This document shows, in pieces, positions 20,929-32,400 of a stretch of DNA of 64,000 bases. The DNA is taken from NCBI GenBank assembly GCA_018401755.1, contig JAGYKJ010000005.1, forward strand, positions 62,001-126,000. The letters are read 5' to 3'. The position numbers were made by a program, and so were the translations under genes. The stretch is from Litorivicinus sp. (lineage in GTDB: Bacteria > Pseudomonadota > Gammaproteobacteria > Pseudomonadales > Litorivicinaceae). Below the pieces are notes generated by a model that worked only from the letters and a program-made list of their open reading frames with translations, did not search any database and was not told the DNA's origin. The first letter of the stretch is position 1. Every line of letters begins with the position of its first letter.

Positions 20929-20948
20929 GGTGGGCGGCGTTGCCCACC
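20929..20948 (-). terminator. Hairpin downstream of acs
   Basis: A perfect 7-bp inverted repeat, GGTGGGC and GCCCACC, with a 6-base loop starts five bases after the acs stop. It lacks a U-tract, so it may only partly stop transcription into the response-regulator gene. Confidence 0.5.
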
Positions 20949-20953
20949 ATTTC

Positions 20954-22900
20954 TTAGCGTCGATTCATTCGCTGTGCAATCAAGTCATCCACCACCGATG
21001 GATCAGCCAGGGTTGAGACATCACCCAAGGCGTCATGCTCGTTCGCAGCAATCTTCCGCAAGATCCGACGCATAATTTTCCCAGAACGGGTCTTCGGCAG
21101 GCCCGGCGCCCACTGAATAAAATCAGGAGATGCAATAGGTCCAATTTCATGACGGACATGACCCCGTAATGCGGCACGTAATTCCTCAGTGGGCTCAAAA
21201 CCATCTTGAAGAGTCACGTACACATAGATGCCCTCCCCTTTGATGTCATGGGGATACCCGACCACGGCAGCTTCAGCAACAGCTTCGTGAGACACCATGG
21301 CGGATTCAATTTCTGCGGTCCCCATTCGGTGTCCAGAGACATTTAAAACATCATCCACGCGCCCAGTGATCCAGTAATAACCATCTGCATCGCGCCGTGC
21401 ACCATCACCGGTGAAATACATATTGGCAAAGGTCGCAAAATAAGTTTGCTCGAAACGATCGTGATCACCCCAGCAACTGCGACCCTGACTGGGCCAAGAA
21501 TCCAAAATGACCAAGTTCCCGTCGGTTGCTCCCTGCAGAATCTGACCTTCCCCATCAACCAATGCAGGTTGCACACCAAAGAATGGTCGAGTCGCAGATC
21601 CTGGCTTTGTTGGGGTCGCGCCAGGCAGTGGAACAATCATGATGCCGCCAGTCTCGGTCTGCCACCAGGTATCAACGATCGGACAACGGCCCTGCCCAAT
21701 CACCCGGTGATACCACTCCCAGGCTTCAGGGTTGATCGGCTCACCGACCGATCCCAAAATGCGAAGGCTCGATAAGTCAGAGTCACCGAAGACATTATCG
21801 CCCTTGGCCATTAATGACCGAATTGCGGTCGGTGCGGTGTAGAACTGATTCACGCCATGCTTCTCAATGACGCGACCAAACCGAGTCGCATCGGGGTAAG
21901 TTGGCACACCCTCGAACATCAGCGTCGTTGCGCCATTCGCGAGTGGCCCATAGACGATGTAGCTGTGTCCAGTGATCCAACCCACATCCGCGGTACACCA
22001 GTAGACATCGCCGTCTTTGTAGTCAAACACCATCTGGTGGGTCAGCGCGGTGTACACCAAATATCCGCCCGTGGTGTGCTTGAGACCCTTGGGTTTCCCG
22101 GTTGAGCCTGAGGTATACAAAATAAACAACGGATCTTCAGCCTGCATTGGCTCGGCAGGACACTCATCGGACTGATTAGCACAGAGCTCATGGAACCAAA
22201 GGTCCTGCGCATTCCAGGCAACCGATCCACCGGTGCACTTGACCACAATCACCGTCTCAACACTTTGGCCTGCAGCCGAGGCAACAGCCTTGTCCACGTT
22301 GGACTTTAATGCCACCGCCCGACCACCGCGACGCCCCTCATCCGCCGTGATAATCACCTTCGATCCAGACTCCTCGACACGAACCGCCAAGGCATCGGGA
22401 GAGAATCCACCAAACACAATCGAATGCACCGCACCGATCCTGGCACAGGCCAGCATTGCAACCGCCGCCTCTGGAATCATGGGCATATACAGCGTGACCA
22501 CATCGCCCTTTTGAACACCCTGTGCACGGAGCGCATTGGCAAAACGTCCTACCCGACCATAAAGATCACGGTAGGTGATGTGTTCGTCGGAGTTTGGATC
22601 ATCCCCTTCCCAAATAATCGCTGTCTGATCTCCACGGGTCGCCAAATGACGATCCAAGCAGTTCACCGCAACGTTCAGGACACCGTCCTCAAACCAACGG
22701 ATATCGACCTCACCGAGTGCGAACGAAGTATTCTTAATCTGTGTTGGGAAGCGCATCCACTCGAGGCGTTTTGCCTGTTCAGCCCAGAACGCATCCGGCT
22801 CTTCAATCGACTGGCGGTACATGGCTTCATAGCGATCCTGGTCTATCCAGGCATTGGCTGCAAGCGCGGGGTCAACCGCGTACACCTTGGAATCGGTCAT
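20954..22900 (-). CDS. acs: Acs, acetyl-CoA synthetase
   Basis: The AMP-forming ligase converts acetate, ATP and CoA to acetyl-CoA. The 648 residues match the family. The adenylation motif [19 protein letters not shown] is near 265, the Trp-rich acetate pocket [11 protein letters not shown] near 412 and the C-terminal acetylatable Lys in [15 protein letters not shown] near 605. Acetylation of that Lys is the known control point; no acetyltransferase gene is nearby. It lies upstream of a response-regulator gene on the same strand. Confidence 0.97.
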   Translation of the reverse strand: MTDSKVYAVDPALAANAWIDQDRYEAMYRQSIEEPDAFWAEQAKRLEWMRFPTQIKNTSFALGEVDIRWFEDGVLNVAVNCLDRHLATRGDQTAIIWEGDDPNSDEHITYRDLYGRVGRFANALRAQGVQKGDVVTLYMPMIPEAAVAMLACARIGAVHSIVFGGFSPDALAVRVEESGSKVIITADEGRRGGRAVALKSNVDKAVASAAGQSVETVIVVKCTGGSVAWNAQDLWFHELCANQSDECPAEPMQAEDPLFILYTSGSTGKPKGLKHTTGGYLVYTALTHQMVFDYKDGDVYWCTADVGWITGHSYIVYGPLANGATTLMFEGVPTYPDATRFGRVIEKHGVNQFYTAPTAIRSLMAKGDNVFGDSDLSSLRILGSVGEPINPEAWEWYHRVIGQGRCPIVDTWWQTETGGIMIVPLPGATPTKPGSATRPFFGVQPALVDGEGQILQGATDGNLVILDSWPSQGRSCWGDHDRFEQTYFATFANMYFTGDGARRDADGYYWITGRVDDVLNVSGHRMGTAEIESAMVSHEAVAEAAVVGYPHDIKGEGIYVYVTLQDGFEPTEELRAALRGHVRHEIGPIASPDFIQWAPGLPKTRSGKIMRRILRKIAANEHDALGDVSTLADPSVVDDLIAQRMNRR

Positions 22901-22988
22901 ACAAGTCCTCGTTGGATGTTAAATGTCTTATCCGTCAAGTGTCTGTGGGATACGCGTGAGACCCAATACGACAATCGTCTCGATTGGC

Positions 22989-23576
22989 CTAAAGAAAGGC
23001 CCGAATCCGAGCTGTCATGTCAGGTACTGGGGTATCCATCGCAAACAGCGCAAGGAGCTGTCCATCCGAATTGGTGAGATAGATCCGCGACGTGTGATCC
23101 ATGGTGTATTGCTCCGGCGTCTTGCCCTCAACCCGTGCGGCATAGACCTGATACTGCCGCATCACCCCAGTAATCGCTGCTTCGGATCCAGTCAATCCGA
23201 TAAATTGAGGATGGAACGCTTGTGCATAGCTCGCGACTTCCTCCGGGCCATCGCGGCCAGGATCGACGGTAATAAAAATGCCCTGTACTTGATCCTGATC
23301 AGCTCCAAACGGAGCGAGCGCTTGCGCCATTCGCGATAACTCAAGCGGACAAATATCTGGACAGTAGGTAAATCCAAAATAAATCAATCGTAATGGTGCA
23401 GCCAAATCGGCACTGGCAACAGATCCCGTGTTGGACTCCAAGGTGAACTGCCCCCCGACCTGAGCACCAATCAGTGATTGTGGTTGCTCACCCATCAATT
23501 GACGGACAAAGGGATAGGCGACTAAACCGGCCAACAGTGCTGCCACCAATACCGGCGCGTAACGACGCAATACCAT
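22989..23576 (-). CDS. SCO1/SenC family copper chaperone
   Basis: The thioredoxin-fold protein matures the Cu-A site of cytochrome oxidase on the periplasmic face. The 195 residues have one N-terminal membrane anchor (VLVAALLAGLVAYPFV), the copper ligands CPDIC in FTYCPDICPLEL near 75 and the distal His in MDHTSRIYL near 164. It follows the ybbP-like permease by one base. No cytochrome oxidase genes are in the window, so its target is not shown. Confidence 0.92.
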   Translation of the reverse strand: MVLRRYAPVLVAALLAGLVAYPFVRQLMGEQPQSLIGAQVGGQFTLESNTGSVASADLAAPLRLIYFGFTYCPDICPLELSRMAQALAPFGADQDQVQGIFITVDPGRDGPEEVASYAQAFHPQFIGLTGSEAAITGVMRQYQVYAARVEGKTPEQYTMDHTSRIYLTNSDGQLLALFAMDTPVPDMTARIRAFL

Positions 23577-23577
23577 C

Positions 23578-26043
23578 TCAAGACTCCGCGATTTTCAGTA
23601 GATGTGCAGGGGGCAACTGTCGTGCCTCTCTGGCTGACCAGCGCCCAATCGTACCGATCATCAGGGCACTGACAAGAGGCAAGCCGATCCAGACACTCCA
23701 GAAAGTTGACCATTCCAGATTCAGGATCTGGGTATACAACACCCGACCCAAGAGCTCACTGGCAATGGCGGCAAGCAACCCAGCAAGTGCACCCAACACC
23801 AAAAACTCAGCCCACTGTGATTGCGACAAGAGTCGATCCGACCCCCCTAAACTTCGCAAAATCGCGGCTTCTTTTTTGCGAATCGGCAACGATGTTTGAA
23901 TACTCGCCATCAACACCAATAATCCACCCGCCAGCACAAACCACAGCACAAAGCTGACGGCTTCAGTCACCTTTGCCAAGATGCCCCGCACCTGGTTCAA
24001 GACGGCGTCGATGGAGAGCAATGTCACCGACGGGAAGGCACGCGCAACGGCCGTGGTCTGGGCCACAGGATCGGGAAGATTCAGGCTCGTCAGCAAGGTG
24101 GATTCAAATCGATCCAAGGTGCCCGGAGAAAAGATCATAAAGAAGTTCGGCAACATGGAATCCCACTGCACCGAACGGATCCCCACCACCGTCGCCGTCA
24201 CAGGATCTGGACCAACCAAGAATGCCAGCTGGTCACCCAGACGGATATTCAACTCCCGAGCCAACTCCGCTTCCACAGTCACCAGCCCAGACTCATCGTC
24301 ACCAGTAAACCATCGCCCGTCGACAATCCGATTATCACGTCCCTGTTCGGAGGCTTCTGTCAAGCTGAGCTCTCGGCGCACCGAACCGGGAATCTCGTCC
24401 TCCATCGGATGTGCCGCTAAGACGGTGCCATTGATGGTCTCAAGACGTCCCCTGACGATCGGGTACAACGGGGCTGACTCCGCGCCAAGCTCGGTCAATA
24501 GTGCTGCAAATCCTGGCGCATCCGCCTTAGTGATATTCAGGGCAAAGGTATTGGGCGCATCTTTGGGTAATTGATCCTCCCAGGTGGCCACCAGATCCAA
24601 CCGAATCATCGCCACCATGGTGACCGCCAATACCGTCAAACTAAATGCAATTAACTGGCCACCCGAGGTGCCGGGGTCACGAATCAGTTGCTGCATGCCA
24701 AAGCGCCAAGCGGGTCCTAACCGTTCCAAAGGTCCAACAATTCGGATCGCAACACGACCGATGATCAGAATCATGGCAACCAGCACGGCCACGGCCACCA
24801 AGACCAAAGCAGTCAGCGGAAGGTCTCGAGTGTAGAGTAATGACAAACACCCAAGACCGGCCAACGCCAAGCCATAGGTCACAATCCGACCTGGACCCGC
24901 GGTCGGATAATCACGCTTTAAAATCCGAATCGGCGGTACTTTGTGAAGCTGGATCAGCGCGGGGGTCGCAAACCCAAAGGTGGTCACTAAGCCGGTGGCG
25001 AGGCCGAGCAGTGCAGGTTCCGCATTCGGTGCGGGCAATGACACTGTGAGAAAGCTGGCAACGGTATCGACTAAGACAATTTGAATGCCATAGCCGATCA
25101 GAACACCCACAGCACTGGCCACGAGCGCCAATGACAGAAGCTCTAAGGCGAAGACCCGTGCAACGGCACCGCTGGATAACCCAAAGGTCCGAAACAACGC
25201 ACTATCGACGATGTGATCCTCGGCCCAACGCCTCGCTGTCAGTGCGATCGCGGCACCCGAGAGCATGACGGTCAGTAACCCCGCAAGTGTCAGATACTGG
25301 GTTGCCTTGGTCAGCGCACTACCGACCTCAGGACGCCCATCAACCAGCCCCCGTACACGTTGTGAAATATCCAGCTCTGGCGTGATCCGAGCCCGAAATC
25401 GGTCGGCTGCCTCGCCCGCGAATAGCTGGTAGTAGCGTATTCGACTCCCTTCTTGCACCAAATTTGACGCATTCAAATCCAAGCGATTCATCATGAGACG
25501 GGGTGATAATGAGACAAATGAGCCTCCCCGATCCGGCTCAAACACCAAAATCCCAGAAATCCGCAATGTGGACTCCCCCACACTGACGTTGTCCCCAACA
25601 TCGACGTTTAACTGACTGGCTAAACTTGGATCGACCCACGCGGTTCCCCGCACAGGAATCGCATTTGTCGGAATTCCCTGACCCGCGCGAGCAGCCGCGA
25701 CATCCAAGCGACCACGTAAGGGGTATCCCTCAGTCACCACCTTGATCGCAGCCAACTCAAACCGATCGTCAAACCCCACAATTGAAGGGAACTCAATGGT
25801 CTCAGTGGTTTCGAGGCCAAGTGCTTGTCCCTCGGTGATCCAGCGCTCGGATAATGGACGATCCCCACGAATCACCAGATCCCCCCCAAGTAGCGCAGAC
25901 GCATCCTGCACCATGGCACGGTCAATCCGATTGGTCAGCACGGCTGTTGAGGTCATGGCAGCAACCGCAACCACTAACGCGAGTGCCAGCAACGTCAGCT
26001 GCCCAGCCCGAAGCTCCCGGATCAGAAGTCTTAGACTGAGCAT
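23578..26043 (-). CDS. ybbP: YbbP-like ABC transporter permease (FtsX/MacB type)
   Basis: The 821-residue inner-membrane protein has an N-terminal helix (LTLLALALVVAVAAMTSTAV), a MacB-type periplasmic domain, FtsX-like helices near 240-400, a second periplasmic domain (about 490-680) and a last helix group. This duplicated architecture is that of YbbP. The substrate is unknown; the neighbouring ATPase and TesA recall the ybbA-ybbP-tesA cluster of E. coli. It overlaps ybbA by 13 bases. Confidence 0.88.
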   Translation of the reverse strand: MLSLRLLIRELRAGQLTLLALALVVAVAAMTSTAVLTNRIDRAMVQDASALLGGDLVIRGDRPLSERWITEGQALGLETTETIEFPSIVGFDDRFELAAIKVVTEGYPLRGRLDVAAARAGQGIPTNAIPVRGTAWVDPSLASQLNVDVGDNVSVGESTLRISGILVFEPDRGGSFVSLSPRLMMNRLDLNASNLVQEGSRIRYYQLFAGEAADRFRARITPELDISQRVRGLVDGRPEVGSALTKATQYLTLAGLLTVMLSGAAIALTARRWAEDHIVDSALFRTFGLSSGAVARVFALELLSLALVASAVGVLIGYGIQIVLVDTVASFLTVSLPAPNAEPALLGLATGLVTTFGFATPALIQLHKVPPIRILKRDYPTAGPGRIVTYGLALAGLGCLSLLYTRDLPLTALVLVAVAVLVAMILIIGRVAIRIVGPLERLGPAWRFGMQQLIRDPGTSGGQLIAFSLTVLAVTMVAMIRLDLVATWEDQLPKDAPNTFALNITKADAPGFAALLTELGAESAPLYPIVRGRLETINGTVLAAHPMEDEIPGSVRRELSLTEASEQGRDNRIVDGRWFTGDDESGLVTVEAELARELNIRLGDQLAFLVGPDPVTATVVGIRSVQWDSMLPNFFMIFSPGTLDRFESTLLTSLNLPDPVAQTTAVARAFPSVTLLSIDAVLNQVRGILAKVTEAVSFVLWFVLAGGLLVLMASIQTSLPIRKKEAAILRSLGGSDRLLSQSQWAEFLVLGALAGLLAAIASELLGRVLYTQILNLEWSTFWSVWIGLPLVSALMIGTIGRWSAREARQLPPAHLLKIAES

Positions 26044-26732
26044 GGGGTGCTCTCCTGTAACTGGCCCTCATCGAGAGTGAATATCCGATCACATCGACTC
26101 GCCAGCCGCTCGTCATGGGTCACCAGCACCAAGGTGGCACCGGTATCTTGATTTAACTGAAATAGCAGATCACTGATTGACTCGCCCGTCCGACGATCAA
26201 GATTGCCTGTCGGTTCATCCGCGAAAAGTAGCGCCGGATCAGTGACGAATGCACGCGCCACCGCAGTGCGCTGTTGCTCCCCACCGGAGAGCATGCGCGG
26301 GCGATGACGCAAGCGAGCACCCAAACCAACCCGAGTGAGCCAGTCGGCGGCGCGTTGTTTGGCGAGTTTTACGGACACCCCAGCAAGTTCTAGAGGTAAC
26401 ATCACATTCTCAAGTGCGGTCAACCCTGGTAGCAACTGAAAACTCTGAAACACAAAGCCAACTGAGCCTTGTCGCGCTTTTGCACGCGCGTCTTCAGAAA
26501 GTGTACTAAAGGACTGATCTAACAGCCGAATCTCACCTTGATTCGGGACATCCAAACCAGCCAATAAAGCGAGTAGTGTACTTTTACCTGCGCCAGAGGG
26601 ACCCACAATCGCGACTGAGTCCCCTTGGTTGATTTGTAACGAAACATCCCTAAGTATGGGCAGGTGTTGCCCGTCTTGATCCACAAACCCATGAGACACG
26701 GATGAAACTGATAAAACCTGTGCGTTGGTCAT
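26031..26732 (-). CDS. ybbA: YbbA-like ABC transporter ATPase
   Basis: This ATPase partners the YbbP-type permease. From 26732 it has 233 residues, with Walker [10 protein letters not shown] near 44-52, signature [10 protein letters not shown] near 148 and Walker [13 protein letters not shown] near 167-178. The frame is open to 26765, but the position of Walker A relative to E. coli YbbA favours MTNAQVLS at 26732. Its 5' end overlaps that of the divergent tesA by 31 bases if tesA begins at 26702, an uncommon arrangement. Confidence 0.9.
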   Translation of the reverse strand: MTNAQVLSVSSVSHGFVDQDGQHLPILRDVSLQINQGDSVAIVGPSGAGKSTLLALLAGLDVPNQGEIRLLDQSFSTLSEDARAKARQGSVGFVFQSFQLLPGLTALENVMLPLELAGVSVKLAKQRAADWLTRVGLGARLRHRPRMLSGGEQQRTAVARAFVTDPALLFADEPTGNLDRRTGESISDLLFQLNQDTGATLVLVTHDERLASRCDRIFTLDEGQLQESTPCSV

Positions 26733-27334
26733 GGTCCGGACTTCTCCTTTGGCTTTCTCTGGCAATGCCAGTGACAGCAGATGTGCGTTTACTGATTTTG
26801 GGCGACAGTCTCAGTGCGGGCTATGGGCTTGAGGCGGATCGGTCATGGGTTGATCAGCTCACCCTCTCGCCTCCTGATGATGGGGACAGCATCACAGTTT
26901 TAAACGCTTCGATTTCAGGTGAAACCACCACCGGCGGACGCTCTCGACTTCCTGGATTACTGGATCGACACCAACCGACTCATGTGCTCATTGCACTCGG
27001 CGCCAACGATGGCCTCCGGGGGCTTCCGTTAGATGCGATGCGCGAGAATTTGCTGGCCATGATCGCGGCGGTGCAGACCGATGGGGGCCAACCGCTGTAT
27101 GCAGGGATTGAGCTTCCAAGGAACTATGGCGGGCCTTTTATCCGTGCATTTCGGGCAAGCCAAGATCAGGTCGCCGCGCAGACAGGAATCCCCTACTTAC
27201 CGTTCTTACTGGAGCCTGTGGCACGAGACACCGCGTTGTTTCAGGCAGATGGACTGCATCCAACGGAAGACGCACAGCCGATTTTGGCCACCTACATCGG
27301 CACATGGATTCAGTCGGTACTCGATGAGAAGTAG
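26702..27334 (+). CDS. tesA: TesA, periplasmic acyl-CoA thioesterase I / GDSL lysophospholipase
   Basis: The SGNH hydrolase acts on thioesters and lysophospholipids. The 210 residues start with a signal peptide ending PVTA (residue 26), then block I LLILGDSLSAGYG near 30-42 with the nucleophile Ser, block III GANDGL near 100 and the catalytic Asp/His in DGLHPTEDA near 182. A GTG at 26720 would still encode a signal peptide; either choice overlaps the ybbA 5' end. It overlaps the dgt 3' end convergently by 25 bases. Confidence 0.92.
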   Translation: MKLIKPVRWSWSGLLLWLSLAMPVTADVRLLILGDSLSAGYGLEADRSWVDQLTLSPPDDGDSITVLNASISGETTTGGRSRLPGLLDRHQPTHVLIALGANDGLRGLPLDAMRENLLAMIAAVQTDGGQPLYAGIELPRNYGGPFIRAFRASQDQVAAQTGIPYLPFLLEPVARDTALFQADGLHPTEDAQPILATYIGTWIQSVLDEK

Positions 27335-28668
27335 CGCAAACGCGTTAAATCATCGACGACCCGAATCAAATAACGATCTGTCATCGCACTGACATAATCG
27401 GTGATTTTCAAGAGCCGCGCATACCGCGAGTCGTTCGCATTTGGGCGATACTTGCCAAGACGGGCAACCGCATCGCGCGCTTTTGAATCAATACTGGTTC
27501 CATCCCCACCGACCGCAGCCAAGGCTTCAGCGCCCTCAACCAAATGCGCCAGAACGCCATTCAACAGATGTGCAGGCTGACCCTCATACGACTGTTTGGT
27601 CTGGTCCACATAGACGTGCTCCCGGGCAAGCGCTTTGGCATGGGCAATGACTTCCCCAGCCGAGGCACGACGCCAATCCAACAGATCCTCCTGAAACTCG
27701 CCGTTCATAATCGCGGTGTAGTGAGTTTTAAAACGGGCTTCCGCCTCGTGCACTAACGCATCGATCGCTGCGGAGCGCAGCAACTCAAGACGCACTGTTC
27801 GATCGTCCAACAGCTGTTCATAGAGCGCGCTCCGTGCACCGCGTTCAACAAGTTCACGCATTAAATCAGCGACCTCATCATAGGTGAGGTGACCCAACTC
27901 CACCGCATCCTCAAGATCAATCAGCGCATAACAAATATCATCGGCAGCTTCTACCAAAAACACCAAGGGATGGCGCGCCCACACCTCATGACCGAGAGCA
28001 GCCAATTGCAACTGATCTGCCAACTCTTGCATCACAGGCAGTTCAGCACAGTTAATCCCATGCTTCCCCTTGCCTTGGCCGATCTCTGAAGCCGCAGCAA
28101 AGGGGTATTTGACAAAGGTGCCTAAGGTAGCCGCAGTGAGCCGCATGCCCCCATCAAACCAGTGTCGCTCGAGCTTGGTCAGCACCCGGAATCCCTGTGC
28201 ATTTCCCTCAAAACCAGTCAAGTCCGCCCGCTCACCCACTGACAACCCAGATAGCCACTCGGGATGCTCACGAAAATACGTGCGGATCGCCCGCTCACCT
28301 GCGTGCCCAAACGGTGGATTGCCGATGTCATGGGCCAGACAAGCCGCTTGCACCAATGCGCCAAGTGCCGATGCAGGCATCTCAGGTGGTAATGCGCCAT
28401 TGAGTTCGAGCCAAGCGCCTATTTTTGTTGCGAGGCTTCGCCCAACACTGGCCACTTCGAGGGAATGGGACAGGCGTGTGTGGACATGGTCATTGTCAGA
28501 TAGGGGATGCACTTGTGTTTTGATCGCAAGGCGGCGGAAGGCGCCCGAAAAAATGATCCGATCCTGGTCACGTTGCCATTGGTCACGGCTGTATCCAGGG
28601 TCCGGCGGAGTCCAGCGATCCCCATGATCCATCCGTGTACTGGATAGTAGTGCCTCCCAATGCATCAT
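27310..28668 (-). CDS. dgt: Deoxyguanosinetriphosphate triphosphohydrolase-like HD enzyme
   Basis: Dgt-type enzymes hydrolyse dNTP to nucleoside and triphosphate. The 452 residues contain the HD metal-site motifs HTRLSHSLEVASVG near 62, LAHDIGNPPFGHAGE near 110 and further His/Asp in EAADDICYALIDLED near 200. The size is that of the shorter, type 2 dGTPase family rather than E. coli Dgt (505). The ATG at 28668 shares ATGA with the rsmJ stop, making purL-rsmJ-dgt a coupled run. Confidence 0.9.
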   Translation of the reverse strand: MMHWEALLSSTRMDHGDRWTPPDPGYSRDQWQRDQDRIIFSGAFRRLAIKTQVHPLSDNDHVHTRLSHSLEVASVGRSLATKIGAWLELNGALPPEMPASALGALVQAACLAHDIGNPPFGHAGERAIRTYFREHPEWLSGLSVGERADLTGFEGNAQGFRVLTKLERHWFDGGMRLTAATLGTFVKYPFAAASEIGQGKGKHGINCAELPVMQELADQLQLAALGHEVWARHPLVFLVEAADDICYALIDLEDAVELGHLTYDEVADLMRELVERGARSALYEQLLDDRTVRLELLRSAAIDALVHEAEARFKTHYTAIMNGEFQEDLLDWRRASAGEVIAHAKALAREHVYVDQTKQSYEGQPAHLLNGVLAHLVEGAEALAAVGGDGTSIDSKARDAVARLGKYRPNANDSRYARLLKITDYVSAMTDRYLIRVVDDLTRLRYFSSSTD

Positions 28669-29441
28669 CGCTGTTGCTCGATCCACCACGGTTGGCAGTC
28701 CTCAGGGGTCACCTTGCGTAGGGGATAAATATCAAATCGAACTGCCTTCCCATGCATCATCGTCGATGGAACTCGCCCAGCCAAGACAGGCGCCTTTGGA
28801 CTCCGTTTCACCACAATACGTGCTGCACCAGAGGTGAGTGCAGCTTCCAGCAACGAATCACCGCGTGCTGCGTTCGGCATCAGCCGATGCATGAACTGCA
28901 TCTCCATCGAGGGTGCTGCGCGGCGTCTCTCTTGAAACATCGGATCGATATAAATCACCCCAGAGGGCACCTCAGGTAACACACTTAGGGCATCCCGATA
29001 CTGAAACTGAATGCGATTTATCCAGGGTTCATTCACGCTGCGGCGAAGCCCATCAGCTGTCAACGCCGCCACAATCGGATTGGACTCACACCCGGACACA
29101 TAACAACCCACGTTCGCCAATACTGTACTGTCGTGCCCTAAACCGAAGGTCGCATCAAAAATTGCCGGGCGACGTCCTTGCTGACAACCCAGTGCCCGAG
29201 TGAGCAGCTCTCCGGTGACCGCATGAATCCGCCGTGCTTGCGGACCACGCTGATAGTCGACCCGAAGACTGGAACGGTCGCCCGATTCGACTGATTTAAG
29301 GGAGAGTCCATCATCCGGCATCCACTGCACGTAACACCCCTGCTCTGGCGGCGTCAATTGCCAGTGCACAGTCAACCATGGCCACGCTGATTCAGCATCT
29401 GCCCGACTGAGTACTTGCCCTGAATCGTCAACGCCGATCAT
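28665..29441 (-). CDS. rsmJ: RsmJ, 16S rRNA (guanine1516-N2)-methyltransferase
   Basis: The enzyme methylates G1516 of 16S rRNA using SAM. The 258 residues show the SAM motif [13 protein letters not shown] near 113, the acidic motif GCESNP near 136 and the catalytic [10 protein letters not shown] near 184. The N-terminal part is the short family-specific domain. The ATG at 29441 overlaps the purL stop (ATGA), which fixes the start against the longer open frame. Confidence 0.9.
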   Translation of the reverse strand: MIGVDDSGQVLSRADAESAWPWLTVHWQLTPPEQGCYVQWMPDDGLSLKSVESGDRSSLRVDYQRGPQARRIHAVTGELLTRALGCQQGRRPAIFDATFGLGHDSTVLANVGCYVSGCESNPIVAALTADGLRRSVNEPWINRIQFQYRDALSVLPEVPSGVIYIDPMFQERRRAAPSMEMQFMHRLMPNAARGDSLLEAALTSGAARIVVKRSPKAPVLAGRVPSTMMHGKAVRFDIYPLRKVTPEDCQPWWIEQQR

Positions 29442-32400
29442 GAGGATGAGTGCCCTCGCACGAATTGCCACGCCTGGTCAAACACAGCCATCCACGGGGT
29501 GACCACTTCAGTCCCTGCTGGGACATAGGAGAGTTGTTGTCGCAAAACCACGCGCTCTGGATGAGGCATCACGATGGTGACCCGCCCATCGTCAGAACAT
29601 AGCCCTGCAATTCCATGTGGGGACCCATTGGGGTTCTCTGGATACAGCGTCGCTGCCGATCCATCCGGCCTCACAAACTGAAGACTTGTCTTACGATCTG
29701 CGATCAGTGCGGCGGCGACTTGGTCAGTCTGTGGAAAACGACCCTCACCGTGCGCGACAGCCATTGGGAAGCGAACCCCAGTCAGCCCTTTCAAGAGAAT
29801 TGAGCGCGTCTCAGGCACTTCGACCAAGCTCAGCCGAGCCTCAAAGCGCTGAGACCGATTGACAGCAAGCGACTCGAAATGCGCCGCGCCGGGGATCAGC
29901 TCGCGCAACTGGGCTACCATCTGGCACCCATTACACACACCGAGCGTCACGGTGTCAGGGCGCATAAAAAAGTCGGCGAAGGCGGCGCGTAACGAATCAT
30001 TGAACAACACCGATTTTGCCCATCCAGACCCTGCTCCCAAGACATCGCCGTAACTGAACCCACCACAGGCCGCAAGCACCGAAAACGACTCGAACGTCAC
30101 ACGACCTTCCAGCACATCTGACATGTGCACATCGACTGCTTCAAATCCACAGTGATCGAAGGCATAGGCCATTTCCAGATGACCATTCACGCCTTGTTCA
30201 CGCAGAATCGCGGCACGGGGTCGGGTGGCAGAAACACGCCGAATCGGCTCTGCACGAAGACAATAATTTGGAATAGAAATTGATGACAAACCCTTGTTTT
30301 CTTTATGAATAAGTGCCTCTGATTCCGCCACACAGGCCGGATCATCACGATGCGCTGCCATCGCCAAACTGACCGCTGACCAGCGTGCCTCGAGTGCCTC
30401 TCGCCGATATAAATGCGTCCGTCCATCCATGCTTTGAATCGACAGCATGGATCCTTCTACCCGACCCAACGACAGCACCTCCAGCTCAGGATGATGAAAT
30501 GCCTCGCACGCTTTCGAGAGCGCTGATTGCGGAATCTGCAACACAGCGCCGACCTCCTCATTGAGCCAGAATGGAATTGTGTCAGGCACCGGCGTCGATA
30601 AGACGACACCGAGTCGCGAGGCCATCACCATTTCCGCGATGGTCGCAAACAGGCCGCCATCTGATCGATCATGGTAGGCGAGGATCCAGCCACCGCGATG
30701 ACCCTTACCGACGCCGGTAAACAGAGTTTTCAACACCTCAGGGGAAACATCAGGCGTGGTCGTACCAATCGTTCCTGAGACCTCGGCGGCAATCGAGCCA
30801 CCCAGACGCATGGCATGGCGTGGTGCAACCAAGACGATGATGGTGTCCGCTTGGTCGACGAGACAGGGTGTCAATGTCTGTTCAACATCCGTCACCGGTG
30901 CAAATCCAGAGCAAATCAGGGACATCGGACTGACCACCTGATGCGTCTGGCCATTAACCGACCACTGCGTTTGCATCGACATGGAATCTTTCCCCACAGG
31001 GATCGCAATCCCCAGTGCAGGACAAAAACTTTGGCCCACCGCCTCGACCGCACGGTATAGCCCAGCATCCTCGCCAGGTACACCGGCGGCGCACATCCAA
31101 TTGGCGGACAGCTTGATATCGCCGAGCCGCGCAATCGAGGCACCTGCCAAGTTCATGATCGTTTCTGCAACCGCCATACGGGCGGAAGCCGCAGGATTCA
31201 GGACAGCAAGCGGGGTTCGTTCGCCCATCGCCATCGCTTCACCACTCCGTGATCCAATCGCACTGGCAGTCACCGCACAGTCGGCCACAGGTACCTGCCA
31301 GGGTCCGACCATCTGATCACGACACACCATACCGGTCACCGTACGATCGCCAATGGTGATCAGAAATGCCTTGGAGGCGACCGTTGGATGGCCAAGTACC
31401 TGCATCGCTAAATCGACGAAGGCCCCCTCGATGACCGCTTCGGATTGTGCCGGCGGCGGTAAGGAAACAACATCGCGATGCATCTTCGGTGGTTTCCCAA
31501 AGAGGATTTCCATGGGCAAGTCGACTGGAGCTGGCCCCTCGCTCGAGGTCAGGGTGAGCTGCGGTGCCTCCGCGGCATAGCCCACGACGGCCATTGGACA
31601 GCGCTCTCGTGCACAAATCGATGCAAACAATGGCAAGGCATGGGGATCAACAGCCAAGACGTAGCGCTCTTGTGCTTCGTTACACCACAATTCCAGTGGC
31701 GACAGACTTGGATCCGCGGAAGGAATCGCCTCGAGACTAAATCGGCCACCGACACCTCCGTCCTTCACCAACTCGGGTAAGGCGTTCGACAGGCCTCCAG
31801 CACCCACATCATGAATAAACAGGATTGGATTCTCCGCTCCACGCAGCCAACAGCGATCAATCACCTCTTGGCAGCGTCTTTCCATCTCTGGATTCGCCCG
31901 CTGTACCGAAGCAAAGTCAAGATCTGACCCGCTGGTTCCTTTGCCAGCCGAGCTCGCAGCCCCGCCGCCGAGTCCGATCAGCATTGCCGGACCACCCAAA
32001 ACGACCAAGGGTGTTCCCGGTGCATACGGACGCTTCTCAATCTGCTCACCGGAAATGGTGCCGAGCCCACCTGCAATCATGATGGGCTTCACATAGCCTC
32101 GTCGACTGGGGCCGGATGCGTCAGCAATCACTGCTTCATATGCCCGAAAATAGCCCACTAAGTTGGGCCGACCAAATTCGTTATTAAAGGCAGCCGCACC
32201 CAACGGGCCTTCGCGCATAATGTCGAACGCGGTGGCCAATTGTAGTGGGAATGGCAGTGATGTCTCCCAAGGCTCAGGGGCACCCGGAATCCGCAGATAG
32301 TTGACCGAAAATCCGGTGAGCCCTGCCTTTGGTTTTGCGCCGCGACCAGTCGCTCCCTCATCACGGATTTCGCCGCCCGCACCCGTTGCTGCACCAGGAT

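Noticed and set aside
22424-23077. 217-codon plus-strand frame across the acs start and SCO end
   Set aside because: It lies antisense to two clear genes and has no recognisable domain.
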